Shown here piece by piece: positions 7,636-13,757 of a DNA stretch of 18,476 nt; within the stretch, counting starts at the first letter, position 1; the number at the start of each line of letters is the position of its first letter. This DNA is from DASVSE01 sp036399715. GTDB taxonomy: Bacteria; Bacteroidota; Rhodothermia; Rhodothermales; Rubricoccaceae. The notes below the pieces were generated by a model. The model searched no databases, had not been told where the DNA came from, and saw only the letters and a list, made by a program, of their open reading frames with translations. Both the position numbers and the translations under genes were made by a program. The stretch is from NCBI GenBank assembly GCA_036399715.1, contig DASWMO010000356.1, positions 1 through 18,476 of the forward strand, read 5' to 3'.

Positions 7636-8251
7636 CTGCCCGCCCGTCGCCGAAGTGATCGCGTCGTCCACGCGCGAGGTCGTGGCCGAGGTCTACGACG
7701 CCACGGCCGTGCCCGCGTTCGGGTCGTGGGTCGAGGTCGAGACCGAGAGCGGCGCCGTCCTGTACGGCCTCGTGAGCCACGCCGAGACGGGCTCCGTCGA
7801 GCCGGGGCGGCAGGCCGTCGCGCTCGGCGCGGCCTACGACCGCGAGACGCTCCGCCGCGAGATGCCGCAGCTGCTCGCGCTCATCCGGACCGTCGTCCGC
7901 GTCCAGATTCTGGCCTACTGGGACGGGCGGACGCGCCGCGACGGCCGGCCCGTGCTGCGGCAGACGCTCCCGCCGCAGCCGGCGGCCCTCCACGACCGCG
8001 TCCGGTCCTGCGGCGACGAGACGGTCGCGCGCTTCGGCTCGCCGTACGACTACGTCCGGACGCTCGCGCGGCACCCCGACCCGGCCGTCCCGGCGGACGA
8101 CCTGCTCGCCGCGGCCCTCGGCGGGCTGTACCGCGCCTCGGGCGGCGGCGAGGCGGGGCGCCGCGTGCTCGTCGAGGCCGGCCGCGCGCTCGCGCGCCTG
8201 CTCGACGACGACCACGAGCGGCTGCAGTCCATCCTGCGACGCGTCGGCTAA
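7628..8251 (+). CDS. HAS-barrel-like domain protein, 207 aa, function unknown
   Basis: Residues about 15-100 form a small beta-barrel-like region (REVVAEVYDATAVPAFGSWV, ETESGAVLYGLVSHAETG) followed by LRREMPQLLALIRTVVRVQIL. The C-terminal half is helical and ends with VLVEAGRALARLLDDDHERL. From memory this arrangement resembles a conserved cyanobacterial protein family and the HAS barrel that precedes HerA-type ATPases. No ATPase motif is present in this protein. It has no signal peptide and is probably cytoplasmic. Its start overlaps the end of the macrodomain remnant, so a deletion may have fused it to that gene's upstream region. The stop codon lies in a 17-bp tandem duplication shared with the convergent EutN-like gene. 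The HAS label is tentative. Confidence 0.7.
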   Translation: MSDCPPVAEVIASSTREVVAEVYDATAVPAFGSWVEVETESGAVLYGLVSHAETGSVEPGRQAVALGAAYDRETLRREMPQLLALIRTVVRVQILAYWDGRTRRDGRPVLRQTLPPQPAALHDRVRSCGDETVARFGSPYDYVRTLARHPDPAVPADDLLAAALGGLYRASGGGEAGRRVLVEAGRALARLLDDDHERLQSILRRVG

Positions 8252-8284
8252 CCGCCCGCGTCGGCTAACCGCCCGCGTCGGCTA
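8241..8284. repeat. 17-bp tandem duplication carrying both convergent stop codons
   Basis: The unit gcgtcggctaaccgccc occurs at 8241-8257 and again, without change, at 8258-8274, followed by the first ten bases of a third copy at 8275-8284. The plus-strand HAS-barrel-like gene stops in copy one (TAA at 8249-8251). The minus-strand EutN-like gene stops in copy three (CTA at 8282-8284, read as TAG). It looks like recent slippage that pushed two abutting gene ends apart. Confidence 0.9.
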
Positions 8285-8578
8285 TTCCGGCGCCTCGGCC
8301 GTCCACGCGTCGACGACGGCGACGATGACGACGTTCGCGGGGGTCGGCGCCACTCCGGGGGCACTATCGAAGAGGTCCGCGACGACGGCTCCCTCTTTTG
8401 CGACGAGCACGGTGTCGCCCACGCCAGCGTCGAGGCCGGGGTCGAGGGCGACTTCCTCGGCGCGGCCCGTGTCCTCACCCGAGAGCGCCAGCGGGCGGAC
8501 GAGCAGCAGCCGGTGGCCAACGAGGCGCTCGTGCTTGGCCGTCGCGACGACGGACCCGGTGACGCGGCAAAGAACCAT
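8282..8578 (-). CDS. EutN/CcmL-family microcompartment vertex (BMC-P) protein, 98 aa
   Basis: The family forms pentamers that cap the vertices of bacterial microcompartment shells. The sequence has the family's first strand and turn (VLCRVTGSVVATAKHERLVG), the core strand HRLLLVRPL, a long loop, then LDAGVGDTVLVAKEGAVVADLF and the closing NVVIVAVVDAW. The length is normal at about 90-100 aa. No BMC-H or BMC-T shell protein and no signature enzyme is present in this window, so it is an orphan here. It is divergent from a Phd-like gene across 119 bp. The ATG at 8578 fits the family N-terminus. A standalone, non-shell role or assembly with shell genes elsewhere are both possible. Confidence 0.85.
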   Translation of the reverse strand: MVLCRVTGSVVATAKHERLVGHRLLLVRPLALSGEDTGRAEEVALDPGLDAGVGDTVLVAKEGAVVADLFDSAPGVAPTPANVVIVAVVDAWTAEAPE

Positions 8579-8697
8579 CAGAGTGGGGAAATGAACCCGA
8601 GGAGCGTGCGTTCAGGGGAGGGTAGTATTTTGCCACCCAGGACGACCGGACCACCACTTTATCTGGCCGCCTGTTCAACCTCAACCACCCCATCCCG

Positions 8698-8892
8698 ATG
8701 TACAGCACGCAAGGTATCGAAGCGGTCGCGACGGTCACGGAACTCCGCTCGCGGACGTCCGCCCTGATCGATCAGGCCAAGGGTCTCAAGACCGGCATTA
8801 TGATTCAGAAGAACAACGAGCCTGAGGCGGTCCTGCTGGGCTACGAACTCTACCTCGAGCTGTTCGCGGCCTACAACAAGAAGAAGGCCTGA
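8698..8892 (+). CDS. Phd/YefM-family antitoxin-like protein, solitary, 64 aa
   Basis: The sequence VATVTELRSRTSALIDQAKG followed by IMIQKNNEPEAVLLGYELYLEL matches the N-terminal DNA-binding fold of Phd/YefM antitoxins, in which a conserved helix pair is followed by a strand with a hydrophobic-VLV-like end and a tyrosine helix. The C-terminus is very short (FAAYNKKKA), so the usual toxin-neutralising tail is missing or minimal. No RelE-, Doc- or PIN-like toxin lies on either side: the upstream gene is a divergent EutN-like protein and the downstream one a convergent AAA+ ATPase. It could be a stand-alone DNA-binding regulator that acts in the 8579-8697 intergenic region. AT content is slightly higher than in its neighbours. 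Confidence 0.8.
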   Translation: MYSTQGIEAVATVTELRSRTSALIDQAKGLKTGIMIQKNNEPEAVLLGYELYLELFAAYNKKKA

Positions 8893-8929
8893 GTCGGTCC
8901 CCGGCGGGGGGCGGTCCCGCCGGAGGCCT
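8885..8929. terminator. Hairpin between convergent antitoxin-like and AAA+ genes
   Basis: The inner stem 8901-8908 (ccggcggg) pairs with 8916-8923 (cccgccgg) around a 7-nt loop. An outer aggcct at 8885-8890 can pair with aggcct at 8924-8929, leaving a one-sided 10-nt internal loop. It overlaps the stop of the antitoxin-like gene and lies just before the stop of the AAA+ gene. There is no T tract. Confidence 0.5.
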
Positions 8930-8939
8930 GACCTCTGTC

Positions 8940-10964
8940 TCAGCGCTCGCCGATCAGGCGCTTGAGTTCCTCGACGCGGCGGACGGTCGCTTCGCGGTCC
9001 AGGGACCGGAAGCGTTCGGGCAGCATCGAACGGCTCGTGCATTCCATCACGGCGACGAGGTTCTGAAGCTCCACCTGAAGCGGATAGGTCGGCGGGAGGA
9101 AGTCGTGGACGACTGACTCGAGGATCGCCCGCGTGACCGTGCCCGGCGCCGCCGAGGCGGGTGCTTCGGCGGCCGCATCGCCAGATGCAGTTGGTTGTGC
9201 GAGAGTTGGCCCTTCGGATTCCGCTCCCGCCGACGCCGGCTCCATGCCTGGAGACGGGGCCGTCGCCGCGTGGCTCGCCTCGGCCATGGGTGCGGCTTCC
9301 GTGCTCGCCTCAGCCGGCGCTGACGCGCCCGCATCGGCGACAGGGGCGAGCATACGGGCGTCGGTCGCGGCACGGAACTTGGCCCGGGTGAGCAGGGCCT
9401 CCATGTCCGCGCCCGAGTACGTCCGCGCACCGTCGAGCAGGACTTCGGGAATCTGGTCGGCCGCGACGTCCACGCCGGTCTTTTTCATCATCACGCGCAG
9501 CAGTTCCTCGCGGTCCTCGCGCGTGGACGGGTAGAAGAGCGCGAGGTGCTCCTCGGCGCGGCCCTGCCGCTTGAGGTCGACTGGCATGAGGTCCGGGCGA
9601 GCCGTCACCAGGAACCAGATGATCTTGCCGCGGAAGCGCGTGTCGGACATCGCCTGCGCGATCTGGCCGAAGACGCGGCTCGAGACGCCCGAGTCGCCCG
9701 AGGCAGAACGGTCGCCGAGGGCCGCGTCGGCCTCATCGATCATGACCGCGACGGGGTTCATGGCCCGCAGGAGCGTGAGGATCTTTTCGAGGTTGCCCTC
9801 GGTGACGCCCTGCCACTGCGAGCGGAAGTTTTTGAGCATCACCATCGGGATGCCGATCTCGCCCGCGAAGCTCGTAATGAGGAACGTCTTACCAGTCCCG
9901 ACAGGCCCATTGACGAGGTAGCCCATCGGCATCACATCGGGCCGGCCCGTTTTGATGGCTTCGGCGGCTGCCCGCAGGTGCGCCTTCGCCTCGCCGTGCC
10001 CGGCGACGGAGTCGAGCCCGAACGGGGACTCGACGAACTCGAGCAGCCCGTAGGCTTCGGCCTCGATGAGCTCCTTCTTCTTGTCCGAGAGCGTCTCGAA
10101 CGTCAGGCGGCGCTGGTTTTCGAGTACGTCCGCGAGGATCGAACGGAGCTGGACGTAGCCCAGACCGGCCGTGTTCTGAGCGAGCGCGAGGTCCGGCACG
10201 TCCGAGAGCGCCGCGTACCGGGCCCGCGCGCCCGCGCCCGACGGGCCGCCGTCCGAGAGAAACCACTCGATAAAGGCCGTCCGCTGCTCCTGCCCGGGCA
10301 GCGTGATTTCGAGCTCGGCGTTGTACGGGCTCTGGATGAACGGCCGTGAGAGGTCGTTGAGGTTCTCGGCGATGAGGACGAGCGTGAAGTCGGCCCGGAG
10401 GAGCGTCGGGTCGTGTGCCCACTTCTGGAGCGTCACCAAGGCCGCACGGTCCTCGGTGGAGTAGGACGCGGCCTCGGACATCGGGACGACCGTCTCGGCG
10501 TAGTCGATTACGCATGCGACGCGCTTGCCGTCGGCGAGGCGCAGGCGGAAGTAGTTGTCCAGGAGGGCGAAGACGCGCGGCGGGTCCTTGGGCATCCGCT
10601 TGGCGAAGTCGGTCCCGAAGAGCGAGTCGTAGCCCGAGACGGCGCGCGCGAAGTCGCGGCGCGACTCGGCGTCGAGAAAGTGGATGCCGTCCGAGCGGTC
10701 GTAGAACACGACGAGGTCGCGGCCGGCGAAGAGGTCCTCGGAGAGGAACTGGCGCAGCGGCACGTAGGCACGGCCGGGCGTGCCGCCGTCGCCGTCAGTC
10801 TCGGCCGCGACGAGGTCCCGCACGTTGCCGTGCAGGATAAACTGGTTGATCGTCTTGGTGAAGTAGCGCCGGGCGAGCTCGCGGGCCCACGTCGGGTAAT
10901 GCGCGAGCGGGTCGGCCGTGGGAGCAGCCAGTGCGGCGGCAGTCGGAGCGGGAGTTTGGTCCAT
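8940..10964 (-). CDS. AAA+ ATPase with degenerate N-terminal ATPase half, 674 aa
   Basis: The active AAA+ module has Walker A GPVGTGKT (about residues 353-360), Walker B VAVMIDEAD (about 405-413), a sensor-like FLVTARPD (about 450-458) and a downstream KRQGR that could supply the arginine finger. The first half (about residues 15-280) looks like a decayed ATPase: NQFILHGNVRDL, then a Walker-B-like ACVIDYAETVVP without a visible Walker A. A 65-residue Ala/Pro/Ser/Glu linker (about 542-607) joins a C-terminal helical tail ending RRVEELKRLIGER. The ATG at 10964 is preferred over 11051 because it sits 24 nt after a TATCTTCG element and avoids a low-complexity leader. It is probably a cytoplasmic remodelling ATPase, with some resemblance to Ycf46-like proteins. 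The substrate is unknown. Confidence 0.85.
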   Translation of the reverse strand: MDQTPAPTAAALAAPTADPLAHYPTWARELARRYFTKTINQFILHGNVRDLVAAETDGDGGTPGRAYVPLRQFLSEDLFAGRDLVVFYDRSDGIHFLDAESRRDFARAVSGYDSLFGTDFAKRMPKDPPRVFALLDNYFRLRLADGKRVACVIDYAETVVPMSEAASYSTEDRAALVTLQKWAHDPTLLRADFTLVLIAENLNDLSRPFIQSPYNAELEITLPGQEQRTAFIEWFLSDGGPSGAGARARYAALSDVPDLALAQNTAGLGYVQLRSILADVLENQRRLTFETLSDKKKELIEAEAYGLLEFVESPFGLDSVAGHGEAKAHLRAAAEAIKTGRPDVMPMGYLVNGPVGTGKTFLITSFAGEIGIPMVMLKNFRSQWQGVTEGNLEKILTLLRAMNPVAVMIDEADAALGDRSASGDSGVSSRVFGQIAQAMSDTRFRGKIIWFLVTARPDLMPVDLKRQGRAEEHLALFYPSTREDREELLRVMMKKTGVDVAADQIPEVLLDGARTYSGADMEALLTRAKFRAATDARMLAPVADAGASAPAEASTEAAPMAEASHAATAPSPGMEPASAGAESEGPTLAQPTASGDAAAEAPASAAPGTVTRAILESVVHDFLPPTYPLQVELQNLVAVMECTSRSMLPERFRSLDREATVRRVEELKRLIGER

Positions 10965-10988
10965 CGGGAACGGGGCGGGGGCGTCGGG

Positions 10989-10996
10989 CGAAGATA
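10989..10996 (-). promoter_or_regulatory. TAnnTTyG promoter element ahead of the AAA+ gene
   Basis: On the minus strand TATCTTCG (10996 to 10989) matches the Bacteroidota -7 consensus apart from one T-to-C change. It ends 24 nt before the ATG at 10964. No clear -33 box is seen. The element would lie inside the reading frame if the longer start at 11051 were used, so it argues for the shorter protein. Confidence 0.45.
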
Positions 10997-11084
10997 CCGG
11001 GACGGCGCGGCCCGCCGGGCCGTCCGTAGAATCCGCTTCCGCCCGGCGCATGCCGGCCGTTTCAGCACCCTGCCCTCACCCCAC

Positions 11085-11909
11085 ATGTTGCTCGACTGGT
11101 TCGCTACCCACTTTTCCTGGTTCGACGATCCGCAGGCGTGGGTCGCCCTTGCGACGCTGACCGCCCTCGAAATCGTGCTCGGAATCGACAACATCGTGTT
11201 CATCTCGATCCTCGCCGGGCGCCTGCCGGAGGCACAGCAGGCCCGTGCGCGGTCGGTCGGCCTCGCGCTCGCCATGTTCGGGCGGATCGCGCTGCTGCTC
11301 GCGATTGGCTGGGTGATGAGCCTCACGTCGCCGCTGTTCCACCTGCCGTTCGGCGGCGAGGAGATGGCCGAGGTCTCGGGCCGCGACCTCATCTTGCTTC
11401 TCGGCGGGCTGTTTCTGGTCTACAAGAGTACGTCTGAGATCCACAACAAGATCGAAGGCGACGATCACGAGGCCGGGGTCAAGGTCAAGGCCGCGTCCTT
11501 CGCTAGCGTGATCGTTCAGATTCTGCTGCTGGACCTCGTCTTCTCGCTGGATTCAGTTATCACGGCGGTCGGGATGGCGGACGAGGTCGGCGTGATGATC
11601 CTCGCTGTCATCGTTGCGATTGGCATCATGATGGTCTCGGCGTCGTCGGTTTCGGCGTTTATCCAGAAGCATCCGACGATCAAGATGCTTGCGCTGTCGT
11701 TCCTGCTCATGATTGGCTTCGTGCTCGCGGCCGAGGGCTTCGGGCAGGAGATCCCAAAGGGGTACATCTACGGCGCGATGGCATTTTCGCTCTTTGTCGA
11801 GACACTCAATCTGCGGGCCAAGAAGAAGAGCGGGCCGCCCGTCGAACTGCGCGGCCCCGGCCCTGGCATCGGGTCGGGCATTCCGGCGCCGGGCTTCCCG
11901 AACGCCTGA
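11085..11909 (+). CDS. TerC-family integral membrane protein, 274 aa
   Basis: This is a polytopic inner-membrane protein with about seven helices, of the group implicated in metal-ion export and tellurite resistance. The family's paired acidic signature is clear: TALEIVLGIDNIVFISIL near residues 25-42 and LLLDLVFSLDSVITAVG near 145-161, each with membrane Asp residues in a duplicated half. The loop YKSTSEIHNKIEGDDHE is also typical. After the last helix, LRAKKKSGPPVE leads into a Gly/Pro-rich 25-residue tail. The start at 11085 directly precedes the first amphipathic segment and helix; the longer upstream frame reads into the divergent AAA+ gene. Substrate metal (perhaps manganese) is inferred from family knowledge only. 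Confidence 0.92.
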   Translation: MLLDWFATHFSWFDDPQAWVALATLTALEIVLGIDNIVFISILAGRLPEAQQARARSVGLALAMFGRIALLLAIGWVMSLTSPLFHLPFGGEEMAEVSGRDLILLLGGLFLVYKSTSEIHNKIEGDDHEAGVKVKAASFASVIVQILLLDLVFSLDSVITAVGMADEVGVMILAVIVAIGIMMVSASSVSAFIQKHPTIKMLALSFLLMIGFVLAAEGFGQEIPKGYIYGAMAFSLFVETLNLRAKKKSGPPVELRGPGPGIGSGIPAPGFPNA

Positions 11910-11916
11910 GGCGTTT
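11900..11916 (+). terminator. Short hairpin over the TerC stop codon
   Basis: The bases aacgcc at 11901-11906 pair with ggcgtt at 11910-11915 with the TGA stop as the loop; a G-T pair extends it by one. A 3-nt loop and six pairs make it marginal. It may help end transcription or protect the mRNA 3' end, but chance is possible. Confidence 0.3.
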
Positions 11917-12028
11917 CGGACGGGTGACGGGCACGGAAGGCAGATTGAGTGTGTTCGATGATATGTGGGCCGTCCACGTGACCCGCCCGGCCCGTCCGGC
12001 GGCTCTCGTTTACCCTTCATACCGTTCC

Positions 12029-12877
12029 ATGTCCCTCCGTCTCGCGCCCGTCCTCGCCCTGTTCGCGTTCGCGGCCGGCTGCCAGGCGCAGACGCCTGCG
12101 CCGTCACCCGTCGCCCCGCGGCGGTCCGCGCCCGCCTCGGCCCCCGCCTCGGCGGCCTCGGAGCTCGCCCCGGCGGGCCGCGCGATGACCCGGGCGATGG
12201 CCGCCGACGCGGCGGTCTCGGACTACGAGGACGGCCCAGCGTCGGCAGATGGGACGGGCAGGCGCTACATGGGCCGCGAGATCGCGGGCGTGTTGAGCCA
12301 CCGCGGCGCGGCGTGGCTGGAGCGCGACGACCGCGCCCTCGAGGAGCGACCGGACATTCTGCTGCGCGCCCTCGACTTGCCACCCGATGCCGTGGTGGCA
12401 GACCTCGGTGCCGGGACGGGCTACTTCACGTTCCGCCTCGCGCGTGAGGTCCCCCAGGGCCGGGTCTACGCCGTCGACATCCAGCGCGAGATGCTCGCCA
12501 TCGTCGAGGCCCGCGCCGACCGCGACGACGTCCGCAACGTCGAGCCCGTCCTCGGGACGGAGTCCAACCCCAATCTGCCTGCCGCGTCCGTCGACGTGAG
12601 CCTGCTCGTGGACAGCTACCACGAGTTCGCGTACCCGCGCGAGATGCTCGCCGCGCTCTACCGCGCCACGCGTCCCGGCGGTCGGGTCGTGCTCGTCGAG
12701 TACCGCGCGGAGGACCCGAACGTCCCGATCCGCGAACTGCACAAGATGACCGAGGTGCAGGCGCGCCGCGAGGTGGAGGCGGCGGGCTTCCGCTTCGTCG
12801 AGAACCGCAGCGACCTGCCGCAGCAGCATTTCCTCGTCTTCGAGCGGCCCCGCGGCGATGGCGCGACGCGCCCGTGA
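12029..12877 (+). CDS. Class I SAM-dependent methyltransferase with lipoprotein signal, 282 aa
   Basis: Residues 1-18 form a lipoprotein signal with lipobox AAGC (MSLRLAPVLALFAFAAGC), followed by an Ala/Pro/Ser linker to about residue 75. The catalytic fold then begins: VVADLGAGTGYF (motif I, from about residue 122), VYAVDIQREML (acidic residue after strand 2), SVDVSLLVDSYHEF (motif IV-like), RPGGRVVLVEYR, and FRFVENRSDLPQQHFLVFERP at the end. Earlier, YMGREIAGVLSHRGAAWLER matches a segment seen in related exported methyltransferases. The ATG at 12029 is chosen for the signal; a longer open frame from 11924 has no support. An envelope location is odd because SAM is cytoplasmic, so the acceptor and the location need proof. 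Confidence 0.85.
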   Translation: MSLRLAPVLALFAFAAGCQAQTPAPSPVAPRRSAPASAPASAASELAPAGRAMTRAMAADAAVSDYEDGPASADGTGRRYMGREIAGVLSHRGAAWLERDDRALEERPDILLRALDLPPDAVVADLGAGTGYFTFRLAREVPQGRVYAVDIQREMLAIVEARADRDDVRNVEPVLGTESNPNLPAASVDVSLLVDSYHEFAYPREMLAALYRATRPGGRVVLVEYRAEDPNVPIRELHKMTEVQARREVEAAGFRFVENRSDLPQQHFLVFERPRGDGATRP

Positions 12878-12927
12878 TGCGATGATGCGAGAGCCATCAC
12901 CTTATCACCTTCGAGCGGCCGCGCGGC
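12839..12927 (+). repeat. Partial duplication of the methyltransferase 3' end
   Basis: The 18 bases at 12839-12856 recur at 12910-12927 with one mismatch, and similarity continues more weakly over the next 18 bases. Both copies read FERPRG in their own frame, the second continuing TSAARP like the first copy's DGATRP. The second copy is after the stop, so it is a remnant of a duplicated or recombined gene end. Confidence 0.6.
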
Positions 12928-12977
12928 ACCAGCGCGGCGCGGCCGTTCTGCGGCCAGCCCGTTTCCCAAGTCCGCTC

Positions 12978-13721
12978 ATGCGCTGCGCTGGTCTTGCGCT
13001 CATCCTTGCGGCATCGGCGCTCGCTTCGTGCGACTCCAGCGGCACGGGCGAGGCATTCTCACTCACGGTAACTGTGCTCGACGAAACCGGTCGCCCAACG
13101 TCGTCTGGCCGTCGGCTCGCGCTCGACTACGGGTCTGCGATTCAGGCCGGTCCAAGTGCGACCCTAGGGCTAGGAGGTGGTGCCGAGCTTTTCCCTATCA
13201 GGCCAACGCCCTGGACGACGACCGCACTGATCCGCTATTCCGTTCCTGCCGAGACGACCGTTCGGATCGACCTTGTCGGGCTAGATGGCACTGTCGTGCC
13301 TGTGCTTCCGTCACAAACAGTGCAGGCGGGGATCCACTTTTCTGGGTTGACGGACTATGTAGGTGGCCCGGCGCTCCGCGCCGGGGTGTATGAGGTTCGT
13401 CTTCGGGCGGGTGCGGACGAACAAATTCAAACGACGATCCGGTCTGACGACACGCGCCGAGGCCGCATCACCCGTGTTCTCGGCACGACAGGCCCTGAGG
13501 GAATGTTGACGACGCTTGACCGAACGACGATGCCTGCATTCTACGGCCTCGAACCGATTTCAATCAGCGACTTCGAAGGCACTACATCCAGCACGTTCAC
13601 ATTTTCGCCCTCTGTTCGTGTCATGGTCATAAATGAGTTTGGGGATGCCTTGGGCACTGCAAATGTGACGCTGCGTGATGGAAGCAACCGGGTCACGGTT
13701 CGTCTGGATCGGCCGAACTAG
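12978..13721 (+). CDS. Lipoprotein of unknown function with FlgD/T9SS-domain-like beta fold, 247 aa
   Basis: Residues 1-17 form a signal with lipobox LASC (MRCAGLALILAASALASC). Residues about 94-146 follow the strand pattern of FlgD-type Ig folds: TVRIDLVGLDGTVVPVL, a GIHFSGL turn, then ALRAGVYEVRLRAG. A second beta segment near the C-terminus reads SVRVMVINEFGDALGTANVT. The C-terminus does not end in the usual T9SS basic tail. The last third is clearly lower in GC (about 50-58% on the lines counted, against about 70% around it), which may mean transfer or relaxed constraint. The start at 12978 is set by the signal; an in-frame upstream ATG at 12858 overlaps the previous gene. No enzyme motif was seen. 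Confidence 0.75.
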   Translation: MRCAGLALILAASALASCDSSGTGEAFSLTVTVLDETGRPTSSGRRLALDYGSAIQAGPSATLGLGGGAELFPIRPTPWTTTALIRYSVPAETTVRIDLVGLDGTVVPVLPSQTVQAGIHFSGLTDYVGGPALRAGVYEVRLRAGADEQIQTTIRSDDTRRGRITRVLGTTGPEGMLTTLDRTTMPAFYGLEPISISDFEGTTSSTFTFSPSVRVMVINEFGDALGTANVTLRDGSNRVTVRLDRPN

Positions 13722-13757
13722 CGGGATCCAAGCCGGGCGGGCCGTCGTCCGCGGGCA

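Noticed and set aside
10965..11051. Longer start for the AAA+ protein
   Set aside because: The added 29 residues are low-complexity and contain the promoter-like TATCTTCG; the 10964 ATG is better placed.
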